The notes under the pieces were generated by a model. The model had not been told where the DNA came from. It was given only the letters and a program-made list of their open reading frames with translations, and made no database searches. The position numbers were made by a program, and so were the translations under genes. This document shows, one piece after another, positions 7,833 through 15,034 of a DNA stretch of 64,000 bases. Source of the DNA: Mesorhizobium loti (GTDB taxonomy: Bacteria; Pseudomonadota; Alphaproteobacteria; Rhizobiales; Rhizobiaceae). The DNA is taken from positions 296,115-360,114 of the forward strand of contig NZ_QGGH01000006.1 of assembly GCF_003148495.1 (NCBI RefSeq), read 5' to 3'. How positions within the stretch are numbered: position 1 is the first letter of the stretch; every line of letters begins with the position of its first letter.

Positions 7833-8804
7833 TTACTTCACAGCCTTGTCGGTGATGGCGGTGGTGTAGGCGCCGGTCGGCTCCTTGGTGATGATCTTCT
7901 GGTCGAGCAGCGCCTTGGCGGTGCGCTCGTACGTGGCCGGGTCGAGCTTGCCGTCGGCATTGTCGATCAGTTTGGCGACTTCGCTCATCATGCGCTTCTG
8001 GTGGTTCTCGTCCTGGCCGCCGCCGTCCATGACGATGCCTGCGGCTTCGTCATTGTTGTCGATGGCGTATTTCCAGCCCTTCATCGAGGCACGCACGAAA
8101 CGCACCATCTTGTCTTCGAAGGCCGGATCCTTGAGCTTGTCTTCGGACGCATAGAGCCCGTCCTCGAGCAGGTCGTTGCCCATTGCCGAGTAGTTGAACA
8201 CGGTCAGCTGTTCCGGCTTGTAGCCGGCGTCGATGAGCTGCCAGTACTCGTTGTAGGTCATGACCGAGATGCAATCCGCCTGCTTCTGGATCAGCGGCTG
8301 CACGTCGAAGCTCTGCTTCAAGACGGTGACGCCATCGGCGCCGCCTTCGGTCTTCAGGCCAAGCTTGTTCATCCAGGCGTAGAACGGATACTCGTTGCCG
8401 AAGAACCAGACGCCGAGCGTGTGGCCCTTGAAGTCAGCTTCGGTCTTGATCGGGCCGTCCTTCGGGCATACCAGCTCCATGCCGGCCTTCTTGAACGGCT
8501 GGGCGATGTTGACCAGCGGCACGCCCTTTTCGCGGGCGGCCAGCGCACCGCCCATCCAGTCGACGATGACGTCGGCGCCGCCGCCGGCGATCACCTGCTC
8601 GGGCGCGATATCGGGACCGCCCGGCTTGATGTCGACGTCAAGACCCTCGGCCTCATAGAAACCCTTGGCCTTGGCGACATAATAGCCGGCAAACTGGGCC
8701 TGCGTGACCCATTTCAGCTGCAACGTCACCTTGTCAGCGGCCATTGCCTGGAAAGCGGCAAGCGACATCGCGCCGGCCAGAACGGGAATAATCAGTCTTT
8801 TCAT
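7833..8804 (-). CDS. ABC transporter substrate-binding protein, NMT1/THI5-like (pyrimidine-type)
   Basis: 323 residues from the ATG at 8804 (AGAGGG upstream), with a signal peptide ending at FQAMAADK. LQLKWVTQAQFAGYYVAKAKGFYEAEGL is split here as KWVTQAQFAGYYVAKAKGFY, the signature of NMT1/THI5-like periplasmic binding proteins, some of which bind hydroxymethylpyrimidine (ThiY). It captures its ligand in the periplasm for the two permeases encoded upstream. It is the last gene of the importer operon. Because the next operon encodes reductive pyrimidine breakdown, the ligand is more likely uracil, thymine or a related pyrimidine than a thiamine precursor. That is inference from context. Confidence 0.88.
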   Translation of the reverse strand: MKRLIIPVLAGAMSLAAFQAMAADKVTLQLKWVTQAQFAGYYVAKAKGFYEAEGLDVDIKPGGPDIAPEQVIAGGGADVIVDWMGGALAAREKGVPLVNIAQPFKKAGMELVCPKDGPIKTEADFKGHTLGVWFFGNEYPFYAWMNKLGLKTEGGADGVTVLKQSFDVQPLIQKQADCISVMTYNEYWQLIDAGYKPEQLTVFNYSAMGNDLLEDGLYASEDKLKDPAFEDKMVRFVRASMKGWKYAIDNNDEAAGIVMDGGGQDENHQKRMMSEVAKLIDNADGKLDPATYERTAKALLDQKIITKEPTGAYTTAITDKAVK

Positions 8805-8844
8805 TTTATTACCCTCTGAAGTTAGTGCCCTAAACCCACCGCCC

Positions 8845-9999
8845 CTATCCACCACGGACAGAGGGATGCCAAAACGTGACGGCTCTTTCGACAAGAGCGA
8901 CCACGCCATAAAAGACCGAACCCGCAAGTGCTGCAACTGCGATTTCGGCCCAGACCATGTCGATGTTCATCCGCCCGACCTCGGTCGAGATACGGAAGCC
9001 CATGCCGACGACAGGCGTGCCGAAGAACTCGGCGACGATGGCGCCGATCAGCGCCAGCGTCGAGTTGATCTTCAGCGCGTTGAAGATGAAGGGGGCGGCT
9101 GCCGGCAACCTGAGCTTCAGCAGAGTCTGCCAGTAACCGGACGCATAGGTGCGCATCAGGTCGCGCTCCATGTGACCGGAGGCGGCAAGGCCGGCGACCG
9201 TGTTCACCAGCATCGGGAAGAAGGTCATGATGATGACCACCGCCGCCTTGGACTGCCAGTCGAAACCGAACCACATCACCATGATCGGTGCGACGCCGAT
9301 GATCGGCAGCGCCGAGACCATATTGCCGATCGGCAAAAGGCCGCGCCGCAGGAACGGCACGCGGTCGGCAAGCACGGCGGTGATGAAGCCGGCGCCGCTG
9401 CCCACGACATAGCCGAAGATCACCGCCTTGAAGATGGTCTGCCGCACATCGGCGCCGAGCACCGGCAGCGAGCTGGCGATGCGCGCGCCGATGGCGCTTG
9501 GCGGCGGCAAAAGGATGAAAGGGATGCCGGCGCCGCGCGTCACTGCTTCCCAGATGATCAGGATCCAGGCGCCGAAGATGGCCGGGATGATCAGCCGCAG
9601 CGCGGTCCGAGCCCAGTTCGCCATCGGGCGAATGCCCGACAGCACCGCCACGCAGCGCCAGCCAAGCAGCCAGGCAGCCGCGAGCAGCAGGAAATACGGT
9701 GCCCGTGCCTGACCTTCGAAGCCGGCGATACCACCGATCAGCAGCCAGGCGACGAGATGCGCGCCGATGAAAAGCACGACAGCTTCGACGATGGACGGTA
9801 TTCTGGCCATCGAGATCAAAGCAGTGAGAAGCAGCGCGCCGAAGATCAGCCAGCTCGTCGCCGCATAGGGATATATCAACGTCCCTGCAGGCTGCGCCAG
9901 CGGATCCACTTTCGGCGCGGCGATCGCACCGAGCGCCACTGCGATCAGGCACAGCACGATCGCCAGTACTGCTTGCCAGGAGGGTTTCAGCCAGTTCAT
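8845..9999 (-). CDS. ABC transporter permease with extra N-terminal membrane region
   Basis: 384 residues, longer than the usual 250-280 for this family. The first about 120 residues contribute several extra hydrophobic segments before the BPD_transp_1 domain. The coupling EAA-type loop is visible as SGYWQTLLKLRLPAAAPFIF near residue 290. Start ATG at 9999 with GGGAGG upstream; it overlaps the stop of the preceding permease by four bases (ATGA), so the two are translationally coupled and probably form a heterodimer. Inner membrane. Confidence 0.88.
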   Translation of the reverse strand: MNWLKPSWQAVLAIVLCLIAVALGAIAAPKVDPLAQPAGTLIYPYAATSWLIFGALLLTALISMARIPSIVEAVVLFIGAHLVAWLLIGGIAGFEGQARAPYFLLLAAAWLLGWRCVAVLSGIRPMANWARTALRLIIPAIFGAWILIIWEAVTRGAGIPFILLPPPSAIGARIASSLPVLGADVRQTIFKAVIFGYVVGSGAGFITAVLADRVPFLRRGLLPIGNMVSALPIIGVAPIMVMWFGFDWQSKAAVVIIMTFFPMLVNTVAGLAASGHMERDLMRTYASGYWQTLLKLRLPAAAPFIFNALKINSTLALIGAIVAEFFGTPVVGMGFRISTEVGRMNIDMVWAEIAVAALAGSVFYGVVALVERAVTFWHPSVRGG

Positions 10000-10874
10000 G
10001 CCGGCCTCCCGCCCATCGCGCGGTCAACGATACGCCCGGCAATGCCGACCACCATGACCAGAAGTGCGGCCACCATCGAACCGGCGACCAGCGCCGACCA
10101 GATGTCGATGGACTGGCTGTAATAGGCACCGGCCAACAGCTTGGCGCCGATGCCGGCGACAGCGCCGGTCGGCAGTTCGCCGACGATTGCACCGACCAGG
10201 CTTGCCGCCACCGCAACCTTCATCGAGGTGAACAGGAACGGCACCGAGGCTGGCACGCGCAATTTCCAGAAGGTCTGCGCACGACTCGCATTGTAGGTGT
10301 GCATCAGGTCGAGATGCATGATCTCGGGCGAACGCAGGCCCTTCACCATGCCCACCGTCACCGGGAAGAACGACAGATAGGTCGAGATCATCGCCTTCGG
10401 GACCAGGCCAGTGACGCCGACCGCCGCCAGCACGACGATGATCATCGGCGCCACCGCCAGGATGGGAATGGTCTGCGAGGCGATGATCCACGGCATCAGG
10501 CTGCGGTCGAGCGTCGCCACATGCACGATGCCGACAGCAATGATGATGCCGAGCGCCGTGCCGAAAGCAAAGCCGAGCAGCGTCGACGACAGCGTCACCC
10601 AGGCATTGTAGACGAGGCTGCGGTTCGAGGTGACGGGCCGCAGGAAGGTGTTTTCGAAGAAGTTCACCGCCACCTGATGCGGCGCCGGCAGCGTCGGCTT
10701 CGGCTGCGCCAGCGTCTTGCCGATGAATTCGCTCAAAGTATGTGTTTCGCCGGCGCGGCGATCGAGATCGCGCTGGAACGGCGTGTTGAGGATGACAGCG
10801 AAGACATACCAGAGCACGATCACCCCAGCGAGGATCGAGGTGACAGGGATAAGCTTGTCGCGGAAGGTGTCCAT
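9996..10874 (-). CDS. ABC transporter permease
   Basis: 292 residues with a hydrophobic N-terminal segment, then a periplasmic stretch and a BPD_transp_1 core. The ATPase-coupling loop is seen in SRAQTFWKLRVPASVPFLF near residue 200. The ATG at 10874 abuts the TAA of the DUF559 gene directly, and its ribosome site (GAGGG) lies in sequence next to the inverted repeat arm that brackets that gene. Partner of the 8845-9999 permease in one importer. The SsuC/TauC/ThiX permease type fits the NMT1-like binding protein. Confidence 0.88.
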   Translation of the reverse strand: MDTFRDKLIPVTSILAGVIVLWYVFAVILNTPFQRDLDRRAGETHTLSEFIGKTLAQPKPTLPAPHQVAVNFFENTFLRPVTSNRSLVYNAWVTLSSTLLGFAFGTALGIIIAVGIVHVATLDRSLMPWIIASQTIPILAVAPMIIVVLAAVGVTGLVPKAMISTYLSFFPVTVGMVKGLRSPEIMHLDLMHTYNASRAQTFWKLRVPASVPFLFTSMKVAVAASLVGAIVGELPTGAVAGIGAKLLAGAYYSQSIDIWSALVAGSMVAALLVMVVGIAGRIVDRAMGGRPA

Positions 10875-11408
10875 TTAGCGGCCCTCGCCGGACGAGCGCC
10901 CTCCTCTCCCCAACGGGGAGAGGGTGGCCGGAGCGAAGCGGAGGTCGGGTGAGGGGGTAGAAATCTTTCCGTCCAGGCACGCCAAGATCGTATCCAGGAC
11001 CGTTCGGCGTTCGGCCAAAACTTCATGGTTCCAGAACCGCAGAACCGAATAACCTTGTCCGTTCAGCCAAGCTGTCCTGGCAGGGTTAGTAGGAGAATCT
11101 GCGTGCTGACTACCGTCAAGTTCGACAATCAGGCCTACCTCGCGACAAATAAAATCCGCGATGAAAGGTCCGAGCGGCACCTGCCGCACAAATTTGTAAC
11201 CGTTGAGATGACGTCCTCTCAGTTCGCCCCAAAGCCTGTATTCAGCCTCGGTCTCGTCAACCCGCAGCCTTCGGGCGCGAGCGGTTGCCCCGACCTTTCT
11301 TTTGGTCGGATCCGTCGGCGCCGCCCCCTCACCCGACCTCCGCTTCGCTCCGGCCACCCTCTCCCCGTTGGGGAGAGGAGGAGCCTCATCCTGCCCTCGC
11401 TCAATCAT
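10875..11408 (-). CDS. DUF559-domain (Vsr-like endonuclease fold) protein inside the importer operon
   Basis: 177 residues from the only good start, ATG 11408, which overlaps the ATPase stop as ATGATTGA. The core, about residues 50-150, has the DUF559 pattern: TEAEYRLWGELRGRHLNGYKF, GPFIADFICREVGLIVELDG and GYSVLRFWNHEVL. The Asp in FIADF and Glu in VELDG correspond to PD-(D/E)XK/Vsr-type active-site acids. No partner methylase is nearby. The N- and C-terminal tails of the protein are encoded by the two arms of a 58-bp inverted repeat. The gene starts on the ATPase stop codon and ends one base before the permease ATG, so the insertion keeps the operon readable. DUF559 function is not established. 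Confidence 0.75.
   Translation of the reverse strand: MIERGQDEAPPLPNGERVAGAKRRSGEGAAPTDPTKRKVGATARARRLRVDETEAEYRLWGELRGRHLNGYKFVRQVPLGPFIADFICREVGLIVELDGSQHADSPTNPARTAWLNGQGYSVLRFWNHEVLAERRTVLDTILACLDGKISTPSPDLRFAPATLSPLGRGGRSSGEGR
10900..10957 (+). repeat. Inverted repeat arm (REP-like) at the 3' side of the DUF559 gene
   Basis: 58 bases that are the exact reverse complement of 11324-11381. The arm itself holds a small hairpin, CTCTCCCC-aac-GGGGAGAG, followed by a gtggccggagcgaagcggag tract. The minus-strand gene is translated through it as the C-terminal tail. Similar palindromes occur at 5261-5316 and 60808-60866, so this is a family of short repeats. Confidence 0.9.
11324..11381 (-). repeat. 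Inverted repeat arm (REP-like) at the 5' side of the DUF559 gene
   Basis: Exact 58-base reverse complement of 10900-10957; identity stops abruptly at both ends of the pair. It is translated as the N-terminal tail (LPNGERVAGAKRRSGEGA) of the DUF559 protein. The two arms enclose 366 bases that contain the nuclease-like core. Confidence 0.9.
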
Positions 11409-12192
11409 CATAGCTATGCCCTGCCCGCAGACCATCGCGCACGCGCGCTGCGATCGCCAAAAACTCAGGCGTCTCGCGGATGTCCAGCGGTCGCTGCTTC
11501 GGCAGCGTCGATTCGATGATGTCGCTGACACGGCCCGGACGCGGCGACATGACGACGATGCGCGTCGACAGATACACCGCTTCGGGGATGGAGTGGGTGA
11601 CGAAGCAGATGGTCTTGTTGGTGCGCCCCCACAGCTCCAGCAATTGCTCATTGAGGTGGTCGCGCACGATCTCGTCCAGCGCGCCGAACGGCTCGTCCAT
11701 CAGCAGGAGATCGGCGTCGAAGGCCAGCGCACGGGCGATCGAGGCGCGCTGCTGCATGCCGCCCGAGAGCTGCCAGGGATATTTCTTCTCGAATCCCCTA
11801 AGGTTGACGAGATCGAGCGTGCGCTTGATCCGCTCCACCTGCTCCGCCTTGGACAGGCCCATGATCTCCAGCGGCAGCCCGACATTGCGCTCGATGGTCC
11901 GCCACGGAAACAGCGCCGCCGCCTGGAAGACATAGCCGTAGGCGCGTTTCTCCCGCGCCTGTTCTGCTGTCATGCCGTTGACCGAAATGGTTCCCGAGGT
12001 CGGCTTCTCCAGATCGGCGATGACGCGCAGCAGCGTGGTCTTGCCGCAGCCCGAAGGCCCGATGAAGGAGACGAACTCACCCTTGCCGATGGTGAGATCG
12101 ACATTGGACAGCGCCTGCACCGGCCCGTCATTGGTCTGGAAGGTCAGTCCGAGTTTGCTTGCCGCGACGACGGCTGGCGAAGTCCCTGTCAT
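11401..12192 (-). CDS. ABC transporter ATP-binding protein (pyrimidine-type importer)
   Basis: 263 residues from the ATG at 12192; a longer frame to 12339 would run into the promoter and the divergent cupin gene. Walker A is GPSGCGKTT (45-53), the signature is LSGGMQQR (142-149), Walker B and D-loop are LLLMDEPFGALD (162-173), and the H-loop is FVTHSIPEA. This is the nitrate/taurine/ThiZ class. First gene of the operon ATPase - DUF559 - permease - permease - binding protein. Confidence 0.93.
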   Translation of the reverse strand: MTGTSPAVVAASKLGLTFQTNDGPVQALSNVDLTIGKGEFVSFIGPSGCGKTTLLRVIADLEKPTSGTISVNGMTAEQAREKRAYGYVFQAAALFPWRTIERNVGLPLEIMGLSKAEQVERIKRTLDLVNLRGFEKKYPWQLSGGMQQRASIARALAFDADLLLMDEPFGALDEIVRDHLNEQLLELWGRTNKTICFVTHSIPEAVYLSTRIVVMSPRPGRVSDIIESTLPKQRPLDIRETPEFLAIAARVRDGLRAGHSYDD

Positions 12193-12274
12193 CGGCTGCC
12201 GCCTGCCTGTTCCCGCCCCTGCGGTGCCGGCTGGAATCCGATTGCTTTTATCGCGATGTTGTTTTCCACTCGCC

Positions 12275-12290
12275 CTGTCCCATTGGTCTT
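12275..12290. promoter_or_regulatory. Weak RutR-like site upstream of the importer operon
   Basis: The minus strand reads AAGACCAATGGGACAG, matching 9 of 14 defined positions of the RutR consensus TTGACCAnnTGGTCAA and sharing GACC.AT.G with the two better sites at 17764 and 32562. It lies about 85 bases before the ATPase ATG and about 33 before the divergent cupin ATG. Confidence 0.3.
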
Positions 12291-12322
12291 GTCCCACGCA
12301 ATCGACGCCCGGAGTTTCCCCG

Positions 12323-12727
12323 ATGTCGCCCAAACCCACTTGTCATCTTATCCGCCCTGAAAGCACTTATGAAGGCAAGCAGGGATTGACCTATTTCGCC
12401 GGCATCGCCACGGAGACCGTCGGCTCCTCCGGCATCTGCATGCACTTGCTCACCTTGCCGCCCGGCGCCCGCGCCAAGGCGCACATGCACGAAAGCCATG
12501 AGACGGCGATCTACGTCCTCTCCGGCGAGGTCCACACCTGGTATGGCGACCGGCTGGAGCATCATATCGTCGTCAAGGCCGGTGACCTCTTCTACATTCC
12601 CGCCGGCGTCCCGCATCTGCCGGCCAATCTGAGCGGCGCCCCGTCCTCGGCCGTCATTGCCCGCACCGATCCCAACGAACAGGAAAGCGTCGTCCTGCTG
12701 CCGGAACTGGACGCGCTGGTCGCCTGA
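12323..12727 (+). CDS. Cupin-domain protein
   Basis: 134 residues, ATG 12323 with GGAG eight bases upstream. Cupin motif 1 is seen as AHMHESHETAIYVLSGEVHTWYG and motif 2 as GDLFYIPAGVPHLPANLS (split over residues 90-107). The His and Glu ligands for a metal are present, so a small enzyme or sensor with a single beta-barrel is likely. Divergent from the importer ATPase and convergent with the small secreted gene at 12745; it may share regulation with pyrimidine uptake. Substrate unknown. Confidence 0.85.
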   Translation: MSPKPTCHLIRPESTYEGKQGLTYFAGIATETVGSSGICMHLLTLPPGARAKAHMHESHETAIYVLSGEVHTWYGDRLEHHIVVKAGDLFYIPAGVPHLPANLSGAPSSAVIARTDPNEQESVVLLPELDALVA

Positions 12728-12744
12728 CGCTGACGGGATCGCTG

Positions 12745-13122
12745 TCATTTGCACCGCGAAACTTCCCCCATGACGTTGCCGTCCTCATCGGCGATCGTCA
12801 GCTTCTTGGCGTTCTTAGCGCTGTGCTTGATGGTAAACTTTGTCGGCTCCTGTCCCTCTTCGCCTTCCGCCTCACACGTCGCTGTCACCACGATCGATCC
12901 GTCAGCCTGCGCTTGCGTCTTCGTGAACGTGCAGGCGCTGGCGGCGGTGATCAATTCCTTGTCGGTCAAAAGCAGCATCTGATCGGCGGCGACTTCCTGG
13001 CCGTTGCGGTTGATGCAGCCATATTTGTCGCCATAGGGTTTCGACAGATCGATACCGGCCGCCGAAGCCTGGCCGGCCGCCAACACAAAAACCATCGCAA
13101 CAGAAAAACAAAAACCACGCAT
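12745..13122 (-). CDS. Small secreted protein of unknown function, paralog A
   Basis: 125 residues from the ATG at 13122, which follows GGGGGTGAGC. Signal peptide MRGFCFSVAMVFVLAAGQASA. The mature part has Cys at KYGCINR, ASACTF, TATCEAEGE and a C-terminal SRCK, enough for two disulfides. It shares layout and spacing with the protein encoded just upstream at 13145-13516 (G-K/V-GC, a short beta-rich stretch with ITAASAC/ETYGSGC, then T-C-x-AEGE and a Cys near the end). I do not recognise a named family. It is the last gene of the pyrimidine-degradation operon. Confidence 0.75.
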   Translation of the reverse strand: MRGFCFSVAMVFVLAAGQASAAGIDLSKPYGDKYGCINRNGQEVAADQMLLLTDKELITAASACTFTKTQAQADGSIVVTATCEAEGEEGQEPTKFTIKHSAKNAKKLTIADEDGNVMGEVSRCK

Positions 13123-13144
13123 GCTCACCCCCCAATGCCCAACG

Positions 13145-13516
13145 TTACAAACATGATTGCAGCGGCCCCATTTCCTCAAGGCCTGGAATGGTGACGAAGA
13201 AACCATCCTCTCCCTTGTTGGTGACCACGACGGTTTCGATTGTCGTTCCCGCCTCGCCCTCGGCGGAACAGGTCGAAGTCAGCGATTGTGCGCCCAGCAC
13301 CGGCGTCAATTGCTGCGCGAACCGGCAGCCGCTGCCATAGGTCTCGATGCCTTCAGCCGTCAGCACGATATAGGCATCGCTATCCTGATAACCGGCCTTG
13401 ACGCCGGCACAGCCGACATCATTGCCCCAGGAGCCGGCCAGCACGCCGCCTGCTGCTACCGGGCTGGCGACACTTGCCGCCAAGACCAACGAAATGAGCG
13501 CGGCCGAACGCGCCAA
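13145..13516 (-). CDS. Small secreted protein of unknown function, paralog B
   Basis: About 123 residues. There is no ATG: a TTG at 13516 sits seven bases after GGGG, and another TTG at 13522 overlaps the dihydropyrimidinase stop as TTGA. Either gives a signal peptide (LARSAALISLVLAASVASPVAA). The mature part carries Cys at DVGCAG, GSGCRF, TSTCSAEGE and QSCL, in the same order as paralog A 23 bases downstream. The two probably arose by tandem duplication and are periplasmic. Function unknown; membership in the pyrimidine operon suggests a role in ligand handling or envelope adaptation, but nothing in the sequence shows it. Confidence 0.65.
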   Translation of the reverse strand: MARSAALISLVLAASVASPVAAGGVLAGSWGNDVGCAGVKAGYQDSDAYIVLTAEGIETYGSGCRFAQQLTPVLGAQSLTSTCSAEGEAGTTIETVVVTNKGEDGFFVTIPGLEEMGPLQSCL

Positions 13517-13518
13517 GC

Positions 13519-14970
13519 TCAAACCCCGGTCGCCGGGATACCGGTGCGTTCCACCTTGCGGGGCGCGGAAATCTCTTTCCACCTCGACAGCGCCCGGTTG
13601 ACCGCCGCATTCGGCTCGCGGCCGACGAACTCGCCATGACCGGGCTTGGCCTTGACCTCGGCCTCCTGGATCGACAGTTCGCCGCGCGAGAACACGAAGC
13701 GCGGCAGGCCGGTCACCTCGAACCCTTCGAAGACATTGTAGTCGATGACGGACTGCTGCTTCTTCGAGGAAATCTTCTTCTTCCGCTTCGGATCCCAGAC
13801 GACGATGTCGGCATCCGCGCCTTCGACGATGGCGCCCTTCTTCGGATACATGTTGAGGATCTTGGCGATGTTGGTCGAGGTCACCGCGACGAACTCGTTC
13901 ATCGTCAGCCGGCCGGTGTTGACGCCCGTCGTCCACAGCACCGGCATGCGGTCTTCAAGCCCGCCGGTGCCGTTCGGGATCTTGGTGAAATCGCCGACGC
14001 CGTTGCGCTTCTGCTTGGTGGTGAAAGCGCAATGGTCGGTCGCCACCACCTGCAGCGAGCCCGCCTGCAGGCCGGCCCACAGCGAATCCTGGTGCCATTT
14101 GTTGCGGAAGGGCGGGCTCATCACGCGGCGCGCCGCATGATCCCAGTCCTTGTCGAAATACTCGCTCTCGTCCAGCGTCAGGTGCTGGATCAGCGGTTCG
14201 CCGAACACCCGCATGCCCTTCTGGCGCGCCCGGCGGATCGCCTCATGGCTCTGCTCGCAGGAGACATGCACGACATAGAGCGGCACGCCTGCCATGTCGG
14301 CGATCATGATGGCGCGGTTGGTCGCCTCGCCTTCCACCTCAGGCGGTCGCGAATAGGCGTGGCCCTCGGGACCGTTGTTGCCGGCGGCCAGCAGCTTCTG
14401 CGACAGGGCAGCAACGACGTCGCCATTCTCGGCATGCACCAGCGGCAGCGCGCCAAGGTCGGCGCAGCGCTGGAACGACGCGTACATCTCGTCGTCATCG
14501 ACCATCAGCGCGCCCTTGTAGGCCATGAAATGCTTGAACGAGGTGATGCCCTTGTCGACGACAGTGGCCATCTCGTCGAACACCTGCTTGCCCCACCAGG
14601 TGATCGCCATGTGGAAGGAATAGTCGCACGACGCCTTCGAGGTCTTGTTGTCCCACATCTGCAAGGCTTCGAGCAGCGACTGCTGCGGCGCCGGCAGGCA
14701 GAAATCGACCACCATGGTGGTGCCGCCGGCAAGCGCTGCACGCGTGCCGGATTCGAAATCATCGGCCGAATAGGTGCCCATGAATGGCATTTCGAGATGC
14801 GTGTGCGGGTCGATGCCGCCCGGCATGACGTAGCAGCCGGCGGCGTCGAACTCGTGGTCGCCATGCAGGTTGGAGCCGATGGCGACGATCTTGCCATGCT
14901 GCATCAGCACATCGGCCTTCCACGTGCGGTCGGCGGTGACGATGGTGCCGTTCTTGATGACTTTGGTCAT
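13519..14970 (-). CDS. hydA: Dihydropyrimidinase (D-hydantoinase)
   Basis: 483 residues from the ATG at 14970 (AAGGGA upstream). This is a cyclic amidohydrolase TIM barrel with the metal motif GGIDPHTHLEMPF (His56, His58) and the likely carboxylated bridging Lys152 in FMAYKGAL. It hydrolyses 5,6-dihydrouracil or dihydrothymine to N-carbamoyl-beta-alanine or its methyl derivative, the second step of reductive pyrimidine catabolism. The upstream neighbour encodes the third step and the gene before that the aminotransferase, so the operon order is fourth, third, second step. The first step (PreT/PreA) is encoded at 28983-32512. Cytoplasmic homotetramer expected. Confidence 0.93.
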   Translation of the reverse strand: MTKVIKNGTIVTADRTWKADVLMQHGKIVAIGSNLHGDHEFDAAGCYVMPGGIDPHTHLEMPFMGTYSADDFESGTRAALAGGTTMVVDFCLPAPQQSLLEALQMWDNKTSKASCDYSFHMAITWWGKQVFDEMATVVDKGITSFKHFMAYKGALMVDDDEMYASFQRCADLGALPLVHAENGDVVAALSQKLLAAGNNGPEGHAYSRPPEVEGEATNRAIMIADMAGVPLYVVHVSCEQSHEAIRRARQKGMRVFGEPLIQHLTLDESEYFDKDWDHAARRVMSPPFRNKWHQDSLWAGLQAGSLQVVATDHCAFTTKQKRNGVGDFTKIPNGTGGLEDRMPVLWTTGVNTGRLTMNEFVAVTSTNIAKILNMYPKKGAIVEGADADIVVWDPKRKKKISSKKQQSVIDYNVFEGFEVTGLPRFVFSRGELSIQEAEVKAKPGHGEFVGREPNAAVNRALSRWKEISAPRKVERTGIPATGV

Positions 14971-15034
14971 TTTTCTTGTTCCCTTGTTCTCTTCGCGCTT
15001 CTTTGCGAGCGGCGTTTGAATCCGGATCTTTGGT

